Shown: piece by piece, positions 30,812 to 38,667 of the stretch
Position numbering within the stretch: position 1 is the stretch's first letter
How the letters are laid out: each line of letters starts with the position of its first letter
Origin: UBA10908 sp964608965
Lineage (GTDB): Bacteria > Bacillota > Clostridia > Peptostreptococcales > Anaerovoracaceae
NCBI GenBank assembly: GCA_964608965.1
Contig: CAZSPZ010000012.1
Span: 1-46,883, forward strand
Direction: 5' to 3'
Length of the DNA stretch: 46,883 nt
Notes under the pieces: model-generated
What the model was told of the DNA's origin: nothing
Seen by the model: only the letters and a program-made list of their open reading frames with translations
Databases searched by the model: none
Position numbers and translations under genes: made by a program

Positions 30812-32131
30812 CTACATGGTCAGTATTCTATGCAGAATGACAGCGATCTCAGCACGGGATACACTGCTGTTCGGATTTAAAGAATTGTCACTGCCTTGGA
30901 CGATGCCTGCCTGGACAAGTATTTCAAATGCATCCGTGGCATATTCCGAAACCTTGTTTTTATCTTTGAAGGGATGCAGAATGCTGTCGGTGCCGTCGGG
31001 CAATTCAATGCCGGCAACTTCGAGCGCTCTTACAAGAAGAACCATTGCATCCTGCCTGGACAGTGCTGATTTTGGATTGAATTTTCCGTTTGAACCTTTT
31101 GTAATGCCGAGCTTCTTGGCTGCGGCCACGGCACTGTAGTAATAGTCATCATCATCCACATCGGAAAAGTTATCGCTGCTGTTGAAGTCGGCTTCAAGGT
31201 CGAACGCCCTCGTGAGCATCAGCATAAAATCGGCTCTGGAGATGCTGGCGGCAGGATTGTAATATCCGGTACCGGTCCCTGTCAAAATGCCTTTTTCGTA
31301 TAGGTAGTCGATTGCTTCGACAGCCCATTTCACATTTTCTCCTACATCGCTGAAATGATCAGAATCTTCGTCTTCCGTGTCGACATCTTCTTCTTCTTCC
31401 TCTTCGATCTCTTTCACGGTGATTTTCAGGATCGCAGTTCCAACAGCGTCTTCCTTGCCAAGAACATATGCGCTGACAGTATAAGATACGACTCCTGTAT
31501 CAGTGGGTACAAATGTCAAATTTCCGTTTTGAAGGTCGCTGACCTTGATGATTTTATCCAAAGCGGTGACGGTTCCCAATTTGAGAGAACCAAATGTAGG
31601 ATCGCTGCCCGTGATTTGGATTGAATCCAATACGCCGCCTTCGTTCTGCGTGTACTTTTCAGAAAAATCAGCAACAGTAAATACTACAGCATCCGGCAGA
31701 GATGCTGATTTGGAAATTGTCCCCGAAAAAGCAGGGCCGATTTGCGCAGCTCGAACCACCCGGACAGTATATTCATTCGTGCTTGGCGTTGCATCGCTTT
31801 TGCTCAGATAAGTAATACGCATTCTTACGGCATCGCCACCGACAATCGCCGTGGCGCCATCGGGAAACTCGGCGCTTGCGGATCTGTAGTCGGAAGTGTC
31901 ATATACGATACTAAGGCCGCTTGAAAGCACAACATCGCCGATATAGGAATAAGGAACAGTCAATGTTATGGTGCTGCTCTGCGTGTCAATTTCCGCGGAT
32001 ACAGCCGATGTGTGACTGATTGAATCGAGTGCAGTTTTATTGTTCGCTGCAAGTGCGGATACCGAGAAACTTCCCAGTACCAAAACGAGCGTAAGCATCA
32101 TTGCTATGCTTTTGTAAAATCTACGTTTCAT
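30812..32131 (-). CDS. S-layer homology (SLH) domain surface protein
   Basis: A secreted protein of 439 residues. Signal peptide MKRRFYKSIAMMLTLVLVLG...SALA. The middle is beta-rich repeats (cadherin/Ig-like in look: TLTVPYSYIGDVVLSSG, SYTVSAYVLG), then an acidic linker rich in Glu and Asp (EEEEEEDVDTEDEDSD), and three C-terminal SLH motifs (FSDVGENVKWAVEAIDYLYEKGI, FSDVDDDDYYYSAVAAAKKL, LHPFKDKNKVSEYATDAF). SLH modules bind pyruvylated secondary cell-wall polymer. The ATG at 32131 has GGGAGG upstream; the TTG start further up overlaps the site. An inverted repeat (GCTTCCG at 32200-32206 with CGGAAGC at 32248-32254) lies in its leader. Confidence 0.9.
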   Translation of the reverse strand: MKRRFYKSIAMMLTLVLVLGSFSVSALAANNKTALDSISHTSAVSAEIDTQSSTITLTVPYSYIGDVVLSSGLSIVYDTSDYRSASAEFPDGATAIVGGDAVRMRITYLSKSDATPSTNEYTVRVVRAAQIGPAFSGTISKSASLPDAVVFTVADFSEKYTQNEGGVLDSIQITGSDPTFGSLKLGTVTALDKIIKVSDLQNGNLTFVPTDTGVVSYTVSAYVLGKEDAVGTAILKITVKEIEEEEEEDVDTEDEDSDHFSDVGENVKWAVEAIDYLYEKGILTGTGTGYYNPAASISRADFMLMLTRAFDLEADFNSSDNFSDVDDDDYYYSAVAAAKKLGITKGSNGKFNPKSALSRQDAMVLLVRALEVAGIELPDGTDSILHPFKDKNKVSEYATDAFEILVQAGIVQGSDNSLNPNSSVSRAEIAVILHRILTM

Positions 32132-32294
32132 TTTCTTTCCTCCCAAATAACCTTCAAGTTAAAACTTCAGGCGCAACTTCAGATAAATTATGCCGCCCTG
32201 CTTCCGCTATATTAAGAAACAGAGAATTTTGCACCTATATATACTTACGGAAGCGGCCCTTGATTTTTTGGGGTACCCACACATATTTCTTTTT

Positions 32295-32957
32295 TTATTT
32301 TTCGATATTTTTTTCTTGATTCACACGAATTTGATTTTTATATGTGAAATAGGAATAGATGGGCGGCAATGTAACCAGTAAAACGATAATCCCGATTGCC
32401 GCAATCATGGAATCGAAAAAGGCAGTCGCAATGAACAACATGCCGCCGATTACCCAAAGCGGACCTGCAAAGCGATGAGTTTTGTTCCAATTATCCTCGC
32501 TGTCCAGCGTCCATGGCAACTTGATACCTACTGTATAATTGCGCCTGCACTTGGGCAGATAGTTTCCGCAAACCACGAGCATAACGCCAACGATTGCCGT
32601 CACAATCATGGTGATGGGGATGTCGGCGCCAATGGCCATAAAAAGCGTAATCGGCATAACGATGATCGATACGAGCGGTATCGCCCATTTTGTCACCTGC
32701 TTCATGGCAGAAGATGCATTTTCACTTTTGGGATCGTTATTCAGCCTAAAATGTGTATACAAATTCAATAAAGCTAAAATCAACGGCAGCCCGAAAACGG
32801 CCAAAGCCTTTGGAAGGTAATTGTCCGGCGTCCCTGTATAATCAAAATGTATTGCAATCTGCTCCGGCAGCTTTTCGTAAAGCGCCAGCGCAAGGACGAT
32901 TGGAAGTAAACACAATAACGTTGTTATGATAGTAGTATTATTTGTTTTCTTTTTCAC
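32295..32957 (-). CDS. sdpI: SdpI-family (DUF1648) membrane protein
   Basis: In Bacillus subtilis SdpI gives immunity to the SdpC toxin and relays its presence to the SdpR repressor. This 220-residue protein has the DUF1648 block IAIHFDYTGTPDNYLPK near the N-terminus and about six membrane helices, with the SdpI-type segment PKCRRNYTVGIKLPWTLDSEDNWNKTHRFAG. The start is a GTG at 32957 with GGAGGAG upstream, giving a 20-base overlap with sdpR; the frame reaching 33023 lies within sdpR. No SdpC-like toxin is visible in this window, so a role against an external toxin or a housekeeping role remains open. Confidence 0.88.
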   Translation of the reverse strand: MKKKTNNTTIITTLLCLLPIVLALALYEKLPEQIAIHFDYTGTPDNYLPKALAVFGLPLILALLNLYTHFRLNNDPKSENASSAMKQVTKWAIPLVSIIVMPITLFMAIGADIPITMIVTAIVGVMLVVCGNYLPKCRRNYTVGIKLPWTLDSEDNWNKTHRFAGPLWVIGGMLFIATAFFDSMIAAIGIIVLLVTLPPIYSYFTYKNQIRVNQEKNIEK

Positions 32958-33222
32958 GATTCTCTCCTCCAAATTGTGAAAGCCACAGCATGACTTCCTC
33001 AAATACAGAAACATTGATTTCATAGTAGATGAAATTTTTGTATTTTGTTTCGAATATCAAATCCGCTTTCTTTAACTGGGACAGATGATACGAAATCGTT
33101 GCTCCGGACATGGCAAAGTGTAGTCCGATTTCTCCGGCAGACATTCTACCGGGCTTGAGCATCGTTAAAATCTCTCTTCTGACCGGGTCGGATAAAGCTT
33201 TGAACGTTTCAGGAAATCCCAT
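32938..33222 (-). CDS. sdpR: ArsR-family repressor SdpR-like
   Basis: A small winged-helix regulator of 94 residues that likely represses its own operon. The pattern FKALSDPVRREILTMLKPGRMSAGEIGLHFAMSGATISYHLSQLKKADLI matches SdpR/ArsR (recognition helix SGATISYHLSQL at about 43-54); there is no metal-binding Cys motif. ATG at 33222 has GAGG 8 bases upstream; other codons (GTG 33231, ATG 33228) overlap it. It is upstream of and overlaps sdpI. Two palindromes with the same TTTAGA core flank its promoter. Confidence 0.9.
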   Translation of the reverse strand: MGFPETFKALSDPVRREILTMLKPGRMSAGEIGLHFAMSGATISYHLSQLKKADLIFETKYKNFIYYEINVSVFEEVMLWLSQFGGENREKENK

Positions 33223-33239
33223 CCGCATCACCTCATTGC

Positions 33240-33259
33240 ATTTAGAAATATTTCTAAAT
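33240..33259 (-). promoter_or_regulatory. SdpR-type operator, proximal
   Basis: A perfect 20-bp palindrome ATTTAGAAATATTTCTAAAT that covers the predicted start site of sdpRI. Its half-site TTTAGAAAT recurs in the distal operator. Confidence 0.7.
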
Positions 33260-33261
33260 AG

Positions 33262-33290
33262 ATTGTGCTACCTTTCGAATAAAAAGTCAA
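33262..33290 (-). promoter_or_regulatory. sdpRI promoter
   Basis: Minus strand TTGACT (33285-33290), 17-base spacer, CACAAT (33262-33267). It is bracketed by the two palindromes. Confidence 0.65.
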
Positions 33291-33323
33291 CAGGTATTTA
33301 GAAATTTATCTAAATACCTGTTG
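33288..33323 (-). promoter_or_regulatory. SdpR-type operator, distal
   Basis: Two 15-base arms (33288-33302 and 33309-33323) are exact inverted repeats around 6 bases, with TATTTAGA/TCTAAATA at the core. It overlaps the -35 box. Confidence 0.7.
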
Positions 33324-33372
33324 CAATCATACCATATGTATCTGTTACTGATTCATTTCAATTAGAACTGAA

Positions 33373-33612
33373 TTATTCTTTTTCGAAATGATCTTTCAAA
33401 ATCGGAAGAAATTTCCCCATAATGCAAAGCCATGTCGCAGTGAATACGACAGTTGCTCCGGCAAAGACTGATTTTCGATTACGCTTCGGTACGCTCAGTC
33501 CAATCATAACGCCTACAGCGCACAGACATGCTTTAATGAGCGCAAAATCTGTCCATGTGGACTGCTTTGCATATTCATCGGATGCTTCGAATGCTCGTTT
33601 GACAAGATTCAT
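33373..33612 (-). CDS. Small membrane protein, unknown function
   Basis: A 79-residue protein with MNLVKRAFEASDEYAKQSTWTDFALIK at the N-terminus and two hydrophobic helices (LCAVGVMIGLSV and FAGATVVFTATWLCIMGKF). I recall similar small proteins annotated as permeases of phosphate ABC transporters in Firmicutes, but that name has weak support. The ATG at 33612 has GGAGG 7 bases upstream. It stands between sdpR and the NUDIX gene, in its own unit. Confidence 0.7.
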   Translation of the reverse strand: MNLVKRAFEASDEYAKQSTWTDFALIKACLCAVGVMIGLSVPKRNRKSVFAGATVVFTATWLCIMGKFLPILKDHFEKE

Positions 33613-33683
33613 GGTGATACCTCCTAACATTGCTCTTTCAGTGACATTGCTGCCATTCTTCTGTGGCAGGATAGTGTTTGTTC

Positions 33684-34061
33684 CTAAAGCAACAGCTTAT
33701 GCAATATCTCCTGATCAGCCGGACAAAAACTGTATCGCGGGATCTCCTCCGGGGTGATCCATCGCACATCGTTGTGCTCCAGCAATTGCGGCTCTCCTTC
33801 TATAAGGGTAGCATGAAATAAAGTCAAATGCACGGAAATATCAGGATAAATATGATCGACTTCCATAAAAATATCTCCGACATCAATGGTGACAGCCAGC
33901 TCTTCCATGCATTCACGAATAAGAGCCTCTTTTGGGGTTTCTCCGGATTCGACTTTTCCGCCCACAAATTCCCACAATAAAGCCCGGGTCTTATTCGCCG
34001 GGCGCTGGCATATCATGAATTTGTCTTGATCCCAGATCAGGGCTGCTACAACTTGTATCAT
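33684..34061 (-). CDS. NUDIX hydrolase, MutT/8-oxo-dGTP diphosphatase-like
   Basis: A 125-residue NUDIX domain that should cleave nucleoside diphosphate derivatives. The NUDIX box is complete: GGKVESGETPKEALIRECMEEL (residues about 34-55), fitting Gx5Ex7REUxEExGU. WEFVGGK and the late segment HNDVRWITPEEI are typical of the MutT/NudG subgroup, which removes oxidised nucleotides. The ATG at 34061 has AAAGGA upstream. It is monocistronic by spacing. Confidence 0.9.
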   Translation of the reverse strand: MIQVVAALIWDQDKFMICQRPANKTRALLWEFVGGKVESGETPKEALIRECMEELAVTIDVGDIFMEVDHIYPDISVHLTLFHATLIEGEPQLLEHNDVRWITPEEIPRYSFCPADQEILHKLLL

Positions 34062-34140
34062 TGGTTATCCTTTGTATCTTTTTAAGTACTATTCTCTTAT
34101 GCGGTGTTTATTCGTACAACGCTGCCCTGGGTGTAGCTCT

Positions 34141-35160
34141 TTATTTTTCTATTTCCGCCGTATAACCGTTAGATTCGATCGTAAAATCATCCGATGTGCC
34201 GACAATATAAGCACTTAAGGTGACCGCAGATGAAATCAGATGATTCGTTCCACTGTCGATCGTATCGGAAAAGACCATTTCTTCGCCGGCGGCGATGGAT
34301 GTTTCGTTCATAAGCATAATGAACATTTTATCGGCAGACCATGTGTATACATTGCTGCCGGAGGCGTCGAAAAGTTTAAAGTCATATTTCTGCCCACTTG
34401 TGTGGCTGATGACAATCGGTTCGTCTGTGTTGTTTCGTATCGTAAGCGACATGGCAAGTGCACCGTCGTCTGCAAACTCTGCTGATGCGCTGACAACTAC
34501 CTCGGATCCATAACTGTCCAAAAGCGCGGTAAGGCGGGAAACGATTGTTACCGCTTCGGCGCGCGTCGCTCCATCTTTGGGAAACAGCATGTTGTCGCCC
34601 CTTCCGTTCACGAGCTTTAAAACAACAGAAGAATAAATCTCACCTCTGTAATCATCTGCAATCTGCGCATCGTCGTTAAATGGCACAGGTTTTACCATCG
34701 GTATGGGGTATTGGCCATTCGTTTTATAGTTGACCGCGTTCATAATCCAATGGATCATCTCTTCTCGGAGCAACGACTTATTGGGATTAAAATTGCCTCC
34801 GCTTTCAACAATTCCCGTCGTAACAAGATCGATCAGCTCGTTTGCCCAAACATCTGTGTTTTGCATATCGTCAAACGAATCCGTCACATCGGGTGCAGCG
34901 AAGTAATTAATCTGAATATTAAGCGCTCGATGCATAAGGCGTACGAATTCCATGCGCGTGATATCTCTGTCCGCATAGAATGAGCCTCTTCCGTCAGAAA
35001 AAACCTCCGGATATCCATATTTCGCCGCCGCATCTGCATACCATTTGTCTGAAATGTCAGCATAGTTATCCTTGAAATCCGATTGCGCAAAAACCGTCAG
35101 CGGAAGCGCCGTAAGCAGCATGGATGTGATAATAAAGATTGTGAGTAATTTTTTTTTCAT
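34141..35160 (-). CDS. SLH-domain protein with C-terminal BsuPI-type domain
   Basis: A secreted 339-residue protein. Signal peptide MKKKLLTIFIITSMLLTALPLTVFA. Three SLH-like units at 30-220 (KYGYPEVFSDGRGSFYADRDITRMEFVRLM, NPNKSLLREEMIHWIMNAV, LFPKDGATRAEAVTIVSRLTALL). The C-terminus (about 228-335) has the BsuPI intracellular proteinase-inhibitor fold: MSLTIRNNTDEPIVISHTSGQKYDFKLFDASGSNVYTWSADKMF. The fusion places a BsuPI domain on the cell surface. AAGGAGG is 6 bases before the ATG. BsuPI domains are widespread and most do not inhibit proteases, so a binding role is as likely. Confidence 0.87.
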   Translation of the reverse strand: MKKKLLTIFIITSMLLTALPLTVFAQSDFKDNYADISDKWYADAAAKYGYPEVFSDGRGSFYADRDITRMEFVRLMHRALNIQINYFAAPDVTDSFDDMQNTDVWANELIDLVTTGIVESGGNFNPNKSLLREEMIHWIMNAVNYKTNGQYPIPMVKPVPFNDDAQIADDYRGEIYSSVVLKLVNGRGDNMLFPKDGATRAEAVTIVSRLTALLDSYGSEVVVSASAEFADDGALAMSLTIRNNTDEPIVISHTSGQKYDFKLFDASGSNVYTWSADKMFIMLMNETSIAAGEEMVFSDTIDSGTNHLISSAVTLSAYIVGTSDDFTIESNGYTAEIEK

Positions 35161-35280
35161 ATGAAACCTCCTTCGAATGTTAGCGTTCTATGCTCTTTGA
35201 CGTTGATGTATCAGAAATTGTTCCGTCAAAAATCGAAAGCGTTGTGCAACTTTATACTTTGCATTCAGAAATTCCGCAAC

Positions 35281-36342
35281 TTATCTGCTGTGCCCGCGTC
35301 CGGTAATCGGCACCCGGTCTATAACCTGACCTTTGCGAATAAAGTAAACATCATCGTATAGATTGACGGTCGTGCAGCAATGGCTGGGAATCAAAAACAT
35401 CCGATCCCCCACTTTCTGCGGGAGGTCTTTGCCATAAATCGCGCAATGCTCCTCGCTCATGTCCGCATCGTATTCTTTGTAGCCCATAAAGCGCGGAGGA
35501 CGCTGGTCGACGCTCACAGACTTAAGACCCGCATCCGTGATTACTCCATCGTTTGAACGGCTGATAACGGTAGCAAGCACAAACAGGCTGTGCTTGAATT
35601 TTACTCCCACCGCACGGTATGCCGCGTCCATAAAAAGGTAGCTTCCGGGTTGAACTTCGGTATAAACAGTATCTTTTATGTGAAATTCCACGGTACCGGT
35701 GCTGACTCCACTCACCTCTTTTACCGGAATACCCTTCTCTTCCAGATAAATTTTCAGAGAGTTCAGCTTTTCTTCCACTTTGGCCGACTCTGTTTCTCTG
35801 TTCGAGGGATCCTCTTCGTGTGCCAGATTGCCCGCGTAGGCTTGTATTCCATCAAATGAAAGATTCGGGCAGCTCATGATATGCTGTGCCAGCGCTTCGA
35901 ATTCTTCCTTGGTGTGAACGCCGCAACGGTTCATACCGATATCGTATTCGACCAGGCAGTGAATAAGAGTATTCTGAAAAGCTGCCGCTTTTTGTAAATC
36001 ATCAATATTTGGCAAACTGTCCACACAGACCGTCATCCTGCAGCAACCCGCAAGATATGCCAGGCGCGCAATCTTAGACTGTTCTGTGATTTGATTGGCG
36101 ATCAAAACGTCCGGAATTCCTGCAAGCACAAGGTCTTCGGCTTCCGAAAGTTTGGCGCATGTGATACCTTTCGCCCCTCGTCTCATCTGCATATGGGCAA
36201 TGGCCGTGCACTTGTTCGATTTATAATGTGGACGGAGCCGGGCGTTGCTGCCCTCCAGCAGCTTGTCCATGGCGTCCATATTATGTTCCAGGATGTCCAA
36301 GTCCAGGATCAGGGCAGGCGTTTCAATCTGTTCTATACGCAT
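35281..36342 (-). CDS. PLP-dependent D-threonine aldolase/D-serine dehydratase-like protein
   Basis: A fold-III PLP enzyme (alanine racemase N-terminal type) of 353 residues. TPALILDLDILEHNMDAMDKLL is the usual start, the PLP lysine is in LRPHYKSNKCTAIAHMQ (about residue 41), and the C-terminal half has the DSD1-like metal end with PSHCCTTVNLYDDVYFI (His-Cys Zn ligands). The substrate may be a D-3-hydroxy amino acid. RBS GGAGGAG is 6 bases before the ATG. The gene follows the AlkD-like gene by 17 bases, so the two form an operon. Confidence 0.87.
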   Translation of the reverse strand: MRIEQIETPALILDLDILEHNMDAMDKLLEGSNARLRPHYKSNKCTAIAHMQMRRGAKGITCAKLSEAEDLVLAGIPDVLIANQITEQSKIARLAYLAGCCRMTVCVDSLPNIDDLQKAAAFQNTLIHCLVEYDIGMNRCGVHTKEEFEALAQHIMSCPNLSFDGIQAYAGNLAHEEDPSNRETESAKVEEKLNSLKIYLEEKGIPVKEVSGVSTGTVEFHIKDTVYTEVQPGSYLFMDAAYRAVGVKFKHSLFVLATVISRSNDGVITDAGLKSVSVDQRPPRFMGYKEYDADMSEEHCAIYGKDLPQKVGDRMFLIPSHCCTTVNLYDDVYFIRKGQVIDRVPITGRGHSR

Positions 36343-36359
36343 AAGCGCTCCTCCGTTTC

Positions 36360-37052
36360 TTACTTCACTTTCAGCGTTCGAAGATACGCTTTGGTATCGT
36401 CGCTGATGCGGTAACTTTCAATTGACTTCTGAATGGCCTTGTTATGCGTCCATTTTTGCAATCGCCGATCTTCGATAAAAGGCATCACGAAATTCGGCTG
36501 TTTTACAAGCGCAGTCGCGAAATACCAGGCAACCATCATGTTGATGTAATATTCCTCCGACCTGATTGATGCCACAAGCGCAGGCATTTTCGGCAAAAAA
36601 CGATCGTCAAGAAAGTGACTCATGAGCATTCCGATTCCAAATCGAACGGTATACGTGCGATCGGATTGTAACCAGCCTTGTATCTTTTTATAAAGCTCCG
36701 CCGGATTTTTTTTGAAAACCTTTGGAGAAATCAGGTCGCAAGTGGCCCAATTGTCTATATAGGGGAGAAATGCCTCCAATGCTTTCATCGTAGCATCGTA
36801 TTCTCCTATCGTCTCGATCAGAAAACCATGGAGATTGTTCTCTTCATAATAATGATGAGGCAGAATTTTGAAAAATTCTTCTGTCTGGGGTGTATACCCG
36901 TACTCTTTGGCAAGTTTTCGCAGTGCCGGTGTCCGGACGCCGATTACAGTTTCCGGGGCGATTGTCGGTGTCAGTTTGCTGCTGAAATCCCTGTATTTCA
37001 CGTCCTGCAGTTCAAACAACTTGGCCTGTATTTCTTTTTCTATACCGATCAT
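36360..37052 (-). CDS. DNA alkylation repair protein, AlkD-like
   Basis: A 230-residue HEAT-like repeat protein of the AlkC/AlkD superfamily. Patterns: VIGVRTPALRKLAKEYG (about 37-53), HYYEENNLHGFLI, FLPYIDNWATCDLISPK (the NWATCD segment is family-typical), YTVRFGIGMLMSHFLDD and YINMMVAWYFATAL. Known AlkD enzymes excise N3/N7 alkyl purines, but many Firmicute relatives are untested. RBS GGAG is 9 bases before the ATG. It has an orphan terminator-like hairpin upstream at 37122-37152. Confidence 0.9.
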   Translation of the reverse strand: MIGIEKEIQAKLFELQDVKYRDFSSKLTPTIAPETVIGVRTPALRKLAKEYGYTPQTEEFFKILPHHYYEENNLHGFLIETIGEYDATMKALEAFLPYIDNWATCDLISPKVFKKNPAELYKKIQGWLQSDRTYTVRFGIGMLMSHFLDDRFLPKMPALVASIRSEEYYINMMVAWYFATALVKQPNFVMPFIEDRRLQKWTHNKAIQKSIESYRISDDTKAYLRTLKVK

Positions 37053-37121
37053 TTATACTTCTCCAAAGTCTCTTTTTGATTATTGTATCATATTTGCCTA
37101 AAAAAAAACAAAAACAGAAAA

Positions 37122-37152
37122 GACCCAGCCCAATATAGCATTAGGCTGAGTC
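37122..37152 (-). terminator. Orphan intrinsic terminator upstream of alkD-like gene
   Basis: GACCCAGCC and GGCTGAGTC pair (one G-U on minus strand), followed on the minus strand by TTTTCTGTTTTTG and a long U-rich run. No gene ends here on that strand, since the upstream gene lies on the plus strand. A weak -35/-10 pair (TTGAAA 37210-37215, TAATGT 37187-37192) could start a short RNA of roughly 75 bases. Confidence 0.65.
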
Positions 37153-37267
37153 CTTGCCGTAATATTTTCACTTTAAATATGCCCTTACATTAGCACAAAA
37201 ACGCTTTTTTTTCAAGACTTGTACTCTGCAGGTTCCTATGTTAATAAGTATAGGGAGGCGAGAAACT

Positions 37268-37759
37268 ATGAATGATTTTATTAACATTTCCGCGCAGCTG
37301 CAAAAAAATCAAAATATGGGTGTTTTATCAAAATGCAACCGGATTTCTGAACGTTTTGGACTTGTTCTGTCCGAAACGGCAATGCAACATTTGACCCAAC
37401 AGCGTATGGAAATTCTGAAGGAAACAGGAAGAGTTGAATTTAGCGAGGGCATCCTTGCGAAGTTGGTTGAACGATTTTGTGATTCGCCGTATCTGCGTCA
37501 GGAAGAATACGAGGAAACGCTGCTTGCGTTGCAGGAGCTGTTTTACAATTATAAAAATGAGTGTCAGGACTTATTATCGGATGATGAGTTGTTAGATGCC
37601 CTATGCCTCATCTATAACGAAGTATCCTATGGGAGCGTTGAATTCCTTTCTGATATTCCCTGGGAGGAAATGTATCAGGTGGCCAGGACCGGAACTTTGG
37701 CAGGCACCGGGTTACAAAGATCTCCGCTGGAAGGAGTATATGATGATGAAGAAGAATGA
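37268..37759 (+). CDS. DUF6323-like protein
   Basis: A 163-residue cytoplasmic protein without catalytic motifs that I can name. Its acidic, helical sequence includes MQHLTQQRMEILKETGRVEFSEGILAKLVE, DSPYLRQEEYEETLLALQELFYNYKNECQDLLSDDELLD and a tail PLEGVYDDEEE. I recognise it as a DUF6323-type Clostridial protein from its pairing with a DUF6179-type gene. GGGAGGCG lies upstream of the ATG at 37268. It overlaps the next gene by 20 bases. Function unknown. Confidence 0.7.
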   Translation: MNDFINISAQLQKNQNMGVLSKCNRISERFGLVLSETAMQHLTQQRMEILKETGRVEFSEGILAKLVERFCDSPYLRQEEYEETLLALQELFYNYKNECQDLLSDDELLDALCLIYNEVSYGSVEFLSDIPWEEMYQVARTGTLAGTGLQRSPLEGVYDDEEE

Positions 37760-38645
37760 ACCCCGGAATCTGCGAGTTTCTCTGTCAGAACATGATCAAC
37801 TTGCCTTTCAGGAAAAACTCCTATACTTCCTCGCATTTCAAACAGAGCGATACACGGCCGGTGACAGCAGCTCCGTAAGAGTAGAAACCGCGCGGGAATT
37901 GCTGAAATCGATTTGCTTTTGTCTTGGCGTTTTAGCGGAGCAACCGGACGAAAGGTGGGAATCACTCCTTAAACTTGACCTCCGGGCAGAATTTGAAAAA
38001 GGCCAACATGAAATCGAGAAAAAGATCGCATGGGGGCAATCCATCTGGGAAGGTATTTGTCTTTCTATGCCGGAACTCACCAATGACTACCTTGCCTATA
38101 CATTACAAAGTATTCCCGTTTTCTGGAAACAGTATGACTATCGGTTTTTTGCACACGAGATTCCTTGCGACATTGACTATCCCCTGGCTGTTCCGGTGCC
38201 CGACAATTTTCATGGCGTAGATTATGTGAATTGTTATCTGGAACGCCTGCTGATTGAAATGCGCTTTCTTTGTACGTGTAAGCCGGAGAATGAAACTGAT
38301 GTATTAAAGCTTTATTGCCGGGATTACAAGGGAACGTTTATCAATCTGTTCGAACCGATATTTACCAATGCTTTGGGACTTGCGCTCGTTGGAAGAAATG
38401 GTAAACGACTTATTCTGGGCAATGATGACTTGAATGTCCTCTACCAACTGTTTGAAAATAATCCCCGGCAACAAATCGAAAAAAAACTGTGCAATGCCGC
38501 CCAAAAGCTTCTGGATGATTGTGGGATGCATCATAAAAGCTGTTTGGAATATGCGGTTACATACTGCAAACAGCTTGCTGTCAGAATTGAGAGAGTGAAA
38601 GACTGCGGCGGTCTGGGCGGAATTTTCCTAACAAGGCAACCCTAA
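37740..38645 (+). CDS. DUF6179-like protein
   Basis: A 301-residue cytoplasmic protein of unknown function, probably the partner of the DUF6323-like protein. Visible features: SLSEHDQLAFQEKLLYFLAFQTERYTAGDS, ELLKSICFCLGVLAEQ, FWKQYDYRFFAHEIPCDIDYPLAVPVP, YVNCYLERLLIEMRF and a glycine-rich C-terminal stretch KDCGGLGGIF. No metal or nucleotide motif is clear. Start choice among three consecutive ATG at 37740-37748; AAGGAG 4-10 bases upstream fits any. The frame extends further back but overlaps the first gene too far. Co-conservation of the two families is my recollection and should be checked. Confidence 0.72.
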   Translation: MMMKKNEPRNLRVSLSEHDQLAFQEKLLYFLAFQTERYTAGDSSSVRVETARELLKSICFCLGVLAEQPDERWESLLKLDLRAEFEKGQHEIEKKIAWGQSIWEGICLSMPELTNDYLAYTLQSIPVFWKQYDYRFFAHEIPCDIDYPLAVPVPDNFHGVDYVNCYLERLLIEMRFLCTCKPENETDVLKLYCRDYKGTFINLFEPIFTNALGLALVGRNGKRLILGNDDLNVLYQLFENNPRQQIEKKLCNAAQKLLDDCGMHHKSCLEYAVTYCKQLAVRIERVKDCGGLGGIFLTRQP

Positions 38646-38667
38646 AAAGCAGTGTAATGAGAAAAAA

